This document shows, piece after piece, positions 36,549 to 48,142 of a stretch of DNA of 64,000 bases. The position numbers were made by a program, and so were the translations under genes. This stretch comes from Paramecium octaurelia (Eukaryota; Ciliophora; Oligohymenophorea; Peniculida; Parameciidae), in the NCBI GenBank assembly GCA_905182995.1, contig CAJJDP010000061.1, positions 144,149-208,148 of the forward strand, written 5' to 3'. Positions within the stretch are counted from its first letter, which is position 1, and every line of letters starts with the position of its first letter. Below the pieces are notes generated by a model, which saw nothing but the letters and a program-made list of their open reading frames with translations, had not been told where the DNA came from and made no database searches.

Positions 36549-37518
36549 TAATAACTCTATAATATAGAACCAATATAGGCATAGATATAATACAATACAG
36601 TTACACAATTAACAAATCTGAGCAATATGTAGAATTCATTAGTCCATTTCATACAAACTTGGTTATCATAAAAAAAATTATTACCTTTTGCAAAGTTCAT
36701 TCTCTTTCAACTCTATCCATTGATTCCTTTAATACAATTAAATTTAATTTCTAATCTGATGCTCATATATTGAAATCTATTCTAATAAAAGAATCCTATA
36801 TAATAAGTCATATTTAATTGCCGTTACTGGAGTAATGGTATAGAATTCAAATAAGATTATTTAATATATATTTGATTACTTTTTAGAAATCAATAGGCTT
36901 AATATTAAATAGAATTATTCTCCTAATTATGTAAAGATAAATTAAGTTGAATGAGTTTAGTTTAAAAGTCAGCACAAGTTATAGACTTTTATATATATCA
37001 TATCTCTTTTTATAAATTAATGAAATTAAGTAAATTAAATATTACATCCAAATCCATCTGAAAAACACTTTATGTAAGTTAATTATTCAAGTATACTAAA
37101 TTCGAATTGTTTAAATATCCTTGGAAAGCTGAAGTCTAGCTTTTGAACTCAAAATTATGAATATTATGCAAACTTCAAATATTAAAGCCTAGCATTGTAA
37201 AGGTTTAATTGTAATACTGAAACATATCTTAAGAATATCAATAACTTAGAGTATGTTATTATTAATCATAATATTATTTAAGCTTAAATCTTTCTTATCC
37301 AGCACAAACTAAAATTAAATTTAGATCAACTCCACCAATCCTACTTCTTTGCTATTTATAAATAAAATGAATAATTATAAGATTATTCAATAAATAATTT
37401 TATTGGTAAATAAATATTTTTAGAGTAATTAATAAAATAATGACTAAATAAATTTAATATTAAAATTTTAAAAATATAATAATTATATAATATAATTTTA
37501 TACTAATTAGTAAATTAA
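36549..37518. other. Intergenic, about 1 kb, nothing recognised
   Basis: The longest gap without any gene or relic. Strongly AT-rich, especially 37370-37520. It separates the start of a hypothetical gene from the end of the Aurora-like kinase gene, both on the minus strand. I found no tRNA, repeat or decayed domain. Confidence 0.6.
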
Positions 37519-38668
37519 TCATACATCAATAGTGAATTAAGAAATCTCCTACTTACTATCAATTAGCCAAGGATGACTAAGGGCCTATCTTGCATTCATT
37601 CTATATTTTGGATCAACATGAATGAGATTTTTTATGAAGTCCCTTAATTCGGATGAAAATTTGTTTGGGAATCTAATATTGCCACTGATAATCATATCCT
37701 GCATTTCTTGATATGAAAGGTCTTCCCAAGGAGTTTCTCCAGTGCATAGTTCATATGCTAAGACTCCCAATGACCACATATCAGTGCTTTTGTCATAGGT
37801 TTCTCCTTTGACAATTTCAGGAGATATGTATGCCAATGATCCACATTGAGTAGACCTTTCTTATTGAGGAGAGTAGATTGAGTGAGTAAAATCAGCCAAT
37901 TTAATTTGATTGTAGCATAGAAATATATTTTCTGGTTTGATGTCTCTGTGAATAATGCCATTTCTGTGAAGATAGTTAAGGGCCGAAGCTACTTGTTTGA
38001 TGTAGGATGCAGCCACCTTTTCAGTAAAACAGGTTTCTGGTAGTGATCTCAATAATTTATGTAATTGTCCATGACAACAATATTCTAATACCAACACAAT
38101 TTCAGTGGCTATGATATAAGATATAATAATAACTTGTGTGAAAGAAGGTGTACAGTTTAACAATATTGGGATGATTGAGGAGGTATTAAATTTTTAATTC
38201 CTATGCAATACTCTTCCAAATTGATGAAATTTATTCTTTTTTCATTATTTTAAGTGCGACATGTATTCCAGTATTGATTTCACAAGCCAGTTTGACTTCA
38301 CTGTATTTTCCTTTGCCCAAGAATTACAACATAGTATAATTGGATATTTGTTGTGCTTTAGGTAAAATAGTTTTATTGAGCATTTTCTTGAATGTCTATT
38401 GTTCAGGTTCATAATCTCTAATGTGTAAGACATTTTTATTGATTTCAACCAATTTTTGACCTGAATTGGCATTGGAGCGTATTCTTTTTTGTGGTTTCTC
38501 ATTTTAAGTGGGTTTCCTCTTGATGGTTTTGAGTAATTGTTCAATCAGTTCCTTTGAGTTGATTTTTGGATCTAGTATGTCTTATTGAGTATGTAGAGGG
38601 GAACTGAGTTTATTAATTAAGGTAATTCTATTCTATGAAGCAGATCTCGAAGTTGATATTTTATGCAT
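37519..38668 (-). CDS. Aurora-like protein kinase with DFT in place of DFG
   Basis: Predicted 374 residues, one 25-nt intron that starts GTT rather than GTA. The ~115-residue N-terminal extension is basic and disordered. The kinase domain has the glycine loop LGKGKYSEVKLA, VALKIM, HPNIVKLYTFF, LEYCCHGQLHKLL, HRDIKPENIFL, then KLADFTHSIYSPQ and CGSLAYISPEIVKG. The order and the HSIYSPQ/CGSL region match Aurora kinases (spindle and cytokinesis regulators). The Gly of DFG is Thr (codons 37885-37893). The Lys, catalytic Asp, Asn and the metal-binding Asp remain, so weak or altered activity rather than clear loss is expected. There is no obvious TPX2-binding region. Confidence 0.88.
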
Positions 38669-39074
38669 TATTATATTAACGTTTAGAACACAAAACTAAA
38701 AAAATAAATAAGAATTCAAGTCCGTATTAGAAAATCTAAGCTTATTTTGTGATCTTCAGTATTGTTCAGATCAAAAGAACATACTTTATCAAATTGAGTT
38801 TGATAGAAGAAGAGCTGATTGTGCATTAATTGAAATTTAGAGGCATTAAATAAAGTTTGTAAAAAACCTAGTAGTATTAGCTTAATGAGATTGAATGGGA
38901 GATATGAAATTAAATTTACTAAGAGAATGGTAGAGTTTTTGATTTAAATTGAATTATTTGATTCGGCAACAAATATTTATATATTGTGCAGGATCTTCCA
39001 AAATTCATAAGTAGTTAAACATATTGAAATTCTTAAATCAACTTAATTTTGATAGGAAAATGATTATTTAATTT
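38669..39074. other. Divergent intergenic region
   Basis: About 400 nt between the Aurora-like kinase and PTEN starts; it should contain both promoters. Short open frames occur, but there is no recognisable domain and no conserved site. Confidence 0.55.
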
Positions 39075-40204
<1,130 letters not shown>

Positions 40205-40222
40205 ATTTATACTAATATTAAT

Positions 40223-42010
40223 ATGAAATAAATAGTTTAATCTGCAAGACTTCCTTCGTCTCCAATTTTCCATAGAAAAAAGCCTACTGAGCTCCAGAAT
40301 CCATTAGAACATTTAGTCAGAGTACAATCACCTTGCGGAAGTACAACAAATAATGCATTTGGAAGATGTCCCACAGTGAAGACTTTGAATAGTGATAGAG
40401 ATCCTGTTGAGATTACTATAACATTAATGGTGGATGGTTAGAAGTAAAAGGAATGAATGAAAATAGATTGATTGTACCAATTGGAATAAATCAAAGCACC
40501 ACAGATTTATATAAGAAATTAATAGCGAAAGTGAATCAAGTAAGCCCTGCAATAGTGCATTAAATTAAACATTTTTAAACTCATAGTAGCGTTAAGAATT
40601 ACAATATCGATTACTATTTATCACTAGAGCATCACCCGTTAGATGTATTCAAAGAATAAAGACATTTGAAATTAGAACCATTTATTTCAAAAACTGTTAA
40701 TACTTAATTAAGCATCGATGATTTCGAAATACTTAAATGCATTGGAGTAGGGTAATCATTCAATAATGATGTGTTTAGTGGATTCTCCCGTGTTTATTTA
40801 GTTAGAAAGAGAGACAGCGGGTATTTTTATGCGATGAAACTGATTGATAAGAATTTCATTTTGAATTCAAATAAAGAGATTATTATTAATAATGAGAGAT
40901 AGGTGATGGAGTAATTGAATTCTCCCTATTTAGCCAAACTATTCTACTCTTTTGAAACCAAGTATTATTTAGTCTTTGTTTTGGAGTAAATTTACTATTA
41001 ATATTATATAGATATTGCGCAGGAGGAGAATTGTTTTATCATTTACGAAAACTGAGAAGATTGAATGAGGAATTAGCTAAACAGTATTTTGTATAGGTCT
41101 GTTTGGCAATCCAAGAATTACATCAATATGGAGTTGTTTATAGAGACATCAAACCTGAAAATATCCTATTAGATTTGGATGGGTACATTCGTCTATCTGA
41201 TTTTGGACTGGCAAAACCTAATATGGCCAGAGAAGAAACAGCCTTTTCCTTTTGTGGTTCTCCAGAATATATGTCACCTGAAATGCTAATGAGAAATGGC
41301 CATAACTTCATGGTTGACATCTACTGTCTGGGAGCATTGTTATATGAATTTATATGTGGATCTCCTCCCTTCTATAGTAGGAACATTGAGTAGATTTACA
41401 ATAGCATCTTGAATGATAGAATATCATTCCCTCCTTAATTGCAAATTCATTCAGATCTTAAGGATTTGATTTCTAAATTATTAATCAAAGATCCTTAGCT
41501 CCGTCTAGGGTCTAAAAATGGAATTAAAGAGATCCTCTAACACAGATGGTTTAAGGGATTCGATATAGAAGCCTTGGCTAAAAGAAGGTTGAACATCAGA
41601 TATCGTCCTAAGCCATTAAGTTATAATTTCGATGAAATTGAATTTAGTAAGGGAGATTTGGAATTTTAAAAAAAACTCTAAGAAAATTTGAAGAAGGAAA
41701 AACAAGTAATCAATTGTTTAACAGCTAGGGTAAATTTAGTAGATATTTTCTGAATTTTGAGTACACAAATTAGAACATTCGTGATAGCAGGGAGGCTATT
41801 CTATAGCTCATGTTAAAGCAATAGCAGATTCAAGGATAGTAAGGATTGCCAAAGCCATAGTAAAGAACTTAGGTTGCCTTATCTCCACTTTCAATGGTCA
41901 AAGGAGTATCAAACATTAAGGCTTTGACTTAGAGTTCCTTCAAATAGGCATCATAATGCAAACGCTTTAATACTGACATCGATATAAGCAAGATAATTAA
42001 GAATATGTGA
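40223..42010 (+). CDS. AGC-family Ser/Thr kinase (AKT/SGK/S6K-like)
   Basis: Predicted 562 residues, five exons (introns 23, 27, 26 and 23 nt). The N-terminal ~160 residues have no PH domain; residues ~65-130 (VEITITLMVDGQKLIVPIG...) look like a small ubiquitin- or RA-like fold. The kinase domain has GVGGFSRVYLV, FYAMKLIDK, YCAGGELFYHL, VYRDIKPENILLD, DFGLAK and FCGSPEYMSPEM, all typical AGC features, with an activation-loop site for a PDK1-like kinase. The AGC tail ends in a hydrophobic motif FLNFEY (41747-41764), with Glu at the usual phospho-Ser/Thr position. The C-terminal ~75 residues are Gln/Ser-rich. The start ATG follows the PTEN stop by 18 nt. Confidence 0.92.
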
Positions 42011-42057
42011 ATATAAGTTCTGTATTTTTATATATATATATAGTTATTCAATATGTA

Positions 42058-44486
42058 TCAATTATCAAAATTCTTATTTTCATTGTCACTCTCATATTCT
42101 TCTTCTTCTTCATCCATCTCATCTATTTCATCATGTGTCAAAATTGCTCCATATAATTTAATTAGTTCCTCTGAATCCTCCCTTTCGTCAAAGATTAATT
42201 AAAATTTATTATTCTCAAGCAGATTATCATAAAAGAGGAGATGCTTTTTACATGGTGGCCATAAACTAGCATCTGGTGGTGGAATAATTGTATCAATTGA
42301 CATTCTAAATGCATTTTCAACCATTTAAGGTATTATTCTTTACAAAACAGGACTGCTGGTCTCCAAACAAGGATTTGTGTTTATTTCAATTAGATATGGT
42401 TTAAATTATTGATCTATCATGAAATCCAAACCAAATATTTCAAAGTTATATTCTTTCTTATATGGAGCTAATTTACAATATACAGACTTAATGCTTGTAG
42501 TGGCAATATCGATGAGTTAAGGATAGAGATCTTTAAAAAAATAATATTTTTTTGGTTGATTGTCCAAATAACGCTGGAATTCAGAGAATGATAATTTATT
42601 ACCATTCTCATATTTGCCATAGGTGTCAGCGTATTTTTATATGGCATCATTGGTAAGATGAACATACAAATTGGCTGGGTCATCTAAATCAAATTCTTCA
42701 GATGAGGTTCTGATGTATCCATCTTCATACCAATATGCTCTCATTATATTATTCAATTGAGTTATTAGGAAGTAACAACGAATATCAAATTTCCTTTTAT
42801 TATATAAGAAGGGTTTTTCAATGTACTTTTATATTAAATAAGTAAATTGTTTTCCATTGGAATGCACCTGCTTTTTACTGATAATCTTATTAATTTCAGA
42901 CAAACTTTGACATACAGTGATACCAGTGCCTCTATTTGTGAATTCCCCAGGTTTTACTATCCATGTAGAGCCTCTAGATAGTAATGTTTTTTATACTTAG
43001 GTTGTTTTTTATAGAATTCAAGAAACTGCAAGTAAGTCTTGTCTCTTGCCCCTTTTTAAATGTGAAATGTTCTTGGAATGATGGAATTCAAATCTTATTT
43101 GGTTAATTCAAAATATTTCTTAAGATTATGATACAGGGCTTTCTTGTTCCCTAAATGATAGTTTCTATCAATGTGATTATGAATCTAAATGCTATAAATA
43201 TCATACCTTGATATTCGAATCCACCTGTAGGACATTGAGATTCTTCATATTAACAATCTTCATGTAGGCCTTTGGATTTCTATCTATTTATTTATATTCA
43301 CTATCATCTCTCATCAATCTCAGAAATGGATCGATGACTTATTTTTTCTTGATTAAATTGAATGATTATTGATTAACTATTTTCTTCTTCTATTGTTATT
43401 GAAAACCGTTGTTGGATTATTATTGTTAATTAATGAATCCTTAAACTTTTATTTGAGTCCAGATAAAATTACTATCTTCATCTGACAATTCATTGAATTT
43501 CAATTGACTCCACCACCATCTTTACTTTAATATTTCCTTAACCAGAAATGAATTATTTCCCCCTCCGATCTTCAATTTCAAATCTGTCAAACTATCTTAA
43601 GGCTATGTGTAAAATCCACTTTGACAAGATACTAAAAATAAAAAATGCTAGTAATTCTGCAATTTAGTTTAAAACAACTATTCCCTTGACAATTAAGAAT
43701 ACTCAGTTAAAGAGAACTTAAAGTTATTGGTTTAAGCAGAATTGGTTTGAGGAACAATCACTTTCTGAGGGACTGGACTAGCATTAGCTTAATTAATAGA
43801 TTTTCTTTATTTGGTACTCTGTACAATCTTAGACTTGACTCTTTTGTCTAGCTCTTCGGTAAATGATTAAGACTTGTCTCTTTCTTTATCTTGGGAGAAT
43901 GCCTTGTGTCTGATGCTTTATTGAGAAATCAAAGCATTGTGTTCAATCAATTTAGTAAATGGTACTACTTGAAAGCCAAGGACACCCATGTTTTTTTCTG
44001 CAGAAATTCTATGTTACATACCTAATAATAGACTGGTTAGTATCGATCTTGTATTGTTGATGTCTGGTTGATTATAGCATCCTTTCATTATTTTCTACTA
44101 ATTTATTTTGGTATCCTCATTTGGATCGCAATTGCTAGTTTAAATCTTCCTCTTATCCAAAAATTACTGTGCATAGTTTGAAAATACAACACTATATGTT
44201 CCTTGTGTCTAGGGTTCTTAAGATAAGTGTCTCTGTATGCTGACAGCTATAATAGGAACTTGTTATTGATACCTTATTAAATTCTTTGCACAGGTTTACG
44301 AGACAAGCTGGGTCTTCTGCATGTAATTTTCTGAGTGGTTTTGCAATCAAATCTACGCTCTTTTAAGAGTTCAGAAAATTTGATGCTGTTCTTCTTATTC
44401 AATTAATTGATTTTTTATTAGAAGGAGATACCATTCATAGTTCTTTTCTGTTGTGGAGTCCTTAAGAAGAGTTCTTCCCTTTGCAT
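42058..44486 (-). CDS. Tubulin-tyrosine-ligase-like (TTLL) enzyme
   Basis: Predicted 785 residues, introns of 26, 22 and 23 nt. TTLL enzymes add Glu or Gly to tubulin tails on axonemal and cortical microtubules. The N-terminal ~330 residues are low complexity (Gln/Lys/Ser). The TTL ATP-grasp domain (~390-740) shows IIPRTFHIQKG, STWIVKPGEFTNRGTGITVC, YIEKPFLYNKRKFDIRCYFL, YVHLTNDAIQKY, NFEIFGLDFMID and PYLIEINTNPCLE, with ATP- and Mg-binding residues present. A strongly acidic C-terminus follows (DEIDEMDEEEEEYES). Glutamylase versus glycylase cannot be decided by eye. It is convergent with the AGC kinase, 47 nt apart. Confidence 0.94.
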
Positions 44487-44634
44487 TTAGTTTTTATATA
44501 TTTTTATTAGTTATTAATTTTTATTGTTATTGAATTGCCGAGTTTCATAAAGTTAACTCTAATAGTCATGATTATATTATAGATCAGACATATATTAATG
44601 AGTTATTTATCAGTGATAGTGCATTAATTTATTA

Positions 44635-46098
44635 ATGTAAAGTTCATCTAAGAGGCAAGAGACTCACGATTGCAATGATTGTTGGTCTGCCCTTCTGTGT
44701 GGCTTAGTGGAAATACTGATTAAAACCAAAAATCAAGATCAGATCAAATTACTATTACCTCTGGCTAATCAATTTGCTCCGATTAGGATCCACAAGACAG
44801 TAGAATTACTGAATCAAATGATAAGAAGTCCAAACTTGGATCTGTTCTACACTTTAGTTAATCAAGAAGAATCATCATAAATAATGAAGATGCACATCTT
44901 TGCCCAGTACAAAATAATCGCCTCACAAATCTGTAACAAGGAGATTCTCTAGAGGTTGGGATAGACTTTCAAGGTGGACACGATCTTTTTGACGTATAAC
45001 ACCTCCATTTCACTTTCAAACAGTGAAAATCTCCCCTTGATACTCAAGATTGTATAATTTCAAAGCCACTACACAGTGGAGGCTTAAGAAAAGTAAAGGA
45101 GTCGATCTAATTCATTATAGCACGATTTTATATTGGAAATGAAGCAGGAATGCAACGGTTGTTTGAGATCATTTGATTAAGTTGAATTGAATAAATCAAT
45201 AGCCTGCAGTCACACATATTGTAAACAATGTTTGAAGTTGTATTTCAAATTGGGATCCTACTTTATTTGTAGAGATTTCTATTGCAAAATAGAACTCAGT
45301 AAGGATGATTTCCCATTTCTTTAATTATCCCCTATGATGGACCCTTCCGTTTAGGTCCATAAATGTCTCCAGTGCAAAGCATCACAAGGAACACTCTACA
45401 CCAATAAATGTGGACACACTCATTGTGAGAAGTGCATCAAGGATTCCCTCAATAAATCGAAGTACTTTTAGACTCACTTTTGTTTGGAACCCTCATGTAC
45501 TGAAATCTTGAATAATGAACTAATAAAGAACAACAGCAAGGAGATTGATGTTAACCAATTGTTGTAGAGGAGCAATTCAATTAAATAGAAGGCATCAGAT
45601 TTTTGTGACTTTTGCAAGAAAACTCAAGAACAAGGAGTGAAGAACAAATGCGGACATTATTATTGTAAATCCTGTCTTTAATCTAAATATCAATCTATAA
45701 TAACTTATGGTTTAAATAAAACAGTCGAATGTCCAGAATGCAATTCTAAATTCAACATTGACACAATATTGGAGGAATATTACATCTAATTATAGTAATT
45801 ATCGACTCCAAGATTGAGTAAGATGAGATCAATTTCCTAGTAATAGCCAGACGTGCAGCCATCCCCGTCTTTGGGGTTGATCTTGAATTCAATCTAGGAT
45901 AACGCTAGACTCAAGACAAACGAGGATACACAATAGAGTCCGCAATTGAAGAGATAGAATAGCATTGACTTGAAGAGCATCTACAATGGAGGGTCAACTC
46001 CTAGGAGAATCATTCCTCAGATATCTACGAGCAGCAGAAGCAATTACCCTTTGACTCAATAATCGTTGCAGTTCCATAGGAGTCCATAATTCTTTTGA
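44635..46098 (+). CDS. Protein with three tandem RING-like zinc modules
   Basis: Single-exon frame of 487 residues. The first ~170 residues are helical and Leu-rich. Three similar Cys/His modules of ~50 residues follow, at ~185-235, ~245-295 and ~320-375: CNGC...CSHTYCKQC...CRDFYC; CLQC...CGHTHCEKC...CLEPSC; CDFC...CGHYYCKSC...CPEC. Each has the Cx2C...CxHx2Cx2C...C core of RING fingers (C3HC4). The C-terminal ~110 residues are Ser/Gln-rich and disordered. Ubiquitin-ligase activity is plausible. A RING-IBR-RING (RBR) arrangement is possible, but the middle module looks like a RING, not an IBR. Confidence 0.85.
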
Positions 46099-46334
46099 AA
46101 TGATTATATATATAGATATATAAATAAGTTGATGGGGAGGGGTTTCCTAAAATTGAATTGAAAAATGAGTAATGAGGTATGCGAATTAAGTTTATAAATT
46201 CGTGATATGAGGAATTAATTATTAGTTTCTAATTCATTAGTTTATTTCAATTAATAAATAATTGGATAATTCGTATTAAGTTAACTATATTTAGGAACAG
46301 GAAGAATCATAATATCTAAAATATATATTAAATA

Positions 46335-47931
46335 ATGTTTGCTCTATCCAAGACACTCTCCCTTCATCACATGAATAAATACTATGTCAAGATTTTGAAG
46401 GATCTTTCGATTGTCAAATAAATTCCAGCAGGGTCGACTATTCTGGTCGGAGGTTTTGGACTTTGTGGCATTCCAGAGAACAGTATTAATGCCCTCAAGG
46501 AGGCAGGAACAAAGAATCTCACAGTTGTTAGCAACAATTGTGGTACTAATGATGAAGGTCTTGGGATTTTATTGAACAATGGACAATTGAAGAGAGTGAT
46601 AGCATCATATGCTGGGGAAAACCATCATCTGGCTGAGTAAATGTGTTGTACTATAGAAGCAAATACTTTGATGGGGAATTGGAACTGGAATTGATCCCAC
46701 AAGGCACTTTGGCAGAAAAGCTCAGATCTGCAGGTGCAGGAATCCCAGCATTTTACACCAGAACTGGTGTAGACACTATAGTAGAGAAGGGAGGCATCCC
46801 CATCAAGTATAAGAATCACTCGAAGGACTTCCAAGTGGATATCGCTTCTTAACCAAAACATGTAATTTGTGTTGTAATCTAATACAGGTTGAATATTTCT
46901 AAGGACAGAAATACATCAGAGAAGAAGCCATCCAAGGTGATTACGCCATTATCAAGGCTAGTGTTGCAGACACCAATGGAAATCTCAGATTCGTGGGAAC
47001 CTCTAGAAACTTTAATGAAGATATGGCCAAGGCTGCAAAGGTAGTGATTGCTGAAGTTGAATCTATCGTACCTCTTGGCTCATTTGGGTTTGATCATGTC
47101 CATGTGAATGGCATTTATGTTGACTACCTCTACTTGGGTAGCAATTACAAAAAATCTATTGAGAGATTAGTATATGATGAATCTGTTTATTAAAGAAATC
47201 CAGGTATATTAATATATATAAAATTCTTAGAAAAATTCAAGAAAGCCAAGAACCAAGGTTTGAGAAACAGGATTGCCAAGAGAGCAGCCCATGAATTCAA
47301 AGATGGCATGTATGTGAATTTGGGTATCGGAATTCCCACACTTATTCCTGCCTTCTTGGATCCACACATCACAATCCATTTCCATACAGAAATAGGAGCT
47401 GTGGGAGTTGGCAATTATCCATTGGAAGGACAAGAGTTGGGAGACCTGGTTAATGCAGGAAAAGAGTCCATCACCTTAAATCAAGGAGCATCCACTTTCT
47501 CAAGCAGTGAATCATTTGGCATTGTTAGAGGAGGTCATTTAGATTTGACTGTTTTGGGAGCCATGCAAATCAATAAATAAGGTGATATCGCCAATTGGGT
47601 TATTCCAGGAAGAATGGTTAAAGGAATGGGAGGTGCCATGGATTTGGTAGCTTCTGGTTCCAAAGTCCTTGTGGTTATGGAACACACCGCCAAAGGGGAA
47701 AAGAAGTTCTTAAAAGACATCACTCTTCCTGCAACTGGACTTAGAAGAGTTGATTAAGTTATCACTGGTAAATTATTTTGATAATTCTTTTTAGACAAGG
47801 CTGTGTTTGTTAAGAGAAATGGTGAATTAGTCTTGACTGAAATTGCAGCTGATACTGATTTGGAATGGGTAAGAGCAAACACCGGATTTGAATTGACTGT
47901 TGCTGATGATTTAAAGAAATTTGATATTTGA
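46335..47931 (+). CDS. OXCT1: Succinyl-CoA:3-ketoacid CoA-transferase (SCOT)
   Basis: Predicted 498 residues, five exons (introns 20, 26, 27 and 27 nt). It transfers CoA from succinyl-CoA to acetoacetate in mitochondria, allowing ketone-body use. The first ~20 residues look like a targeting peptide. The N-terminal (A) half carries [13 protein letters not shown] and [12 protein letters not shown]. The C-terminal (B) half carries [11 protein letters not shown], then [17 protein letters not shown], whose Glu aligns with the catalytic Glu. [14 protein letters not shown] and [17 protein letters not shown] follow. The two halves are fused as in other eukaryotes, joined where the 27-nt intron lies near 47210. 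Complete and intact. Confidence 0.97.
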
Positions 47932-48142
47932 ATGCACATATAAATCAATCCTCATCAATTGTTCTATCAATACCCAGGTTACTGGATCAAATTAATTAAT
48001 AATCTCTCCTTCCCTTCTTATTATTACATAAATATTAAAGATATAACGTTATTTGTATATTAAGTCGTTCTCAAATACAATAATAAATAGGATGTTTAAA
48101 TTGATTAAGAATAATGTTGTTCAGATATATTTATATAAATCG

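Noticed and set aside
46643-47948. Several overlapping minus-strand ORFs within 46382-47948
   Set aside because: All are shadows of the SCOT gene, whose exons carry clear family motifs.
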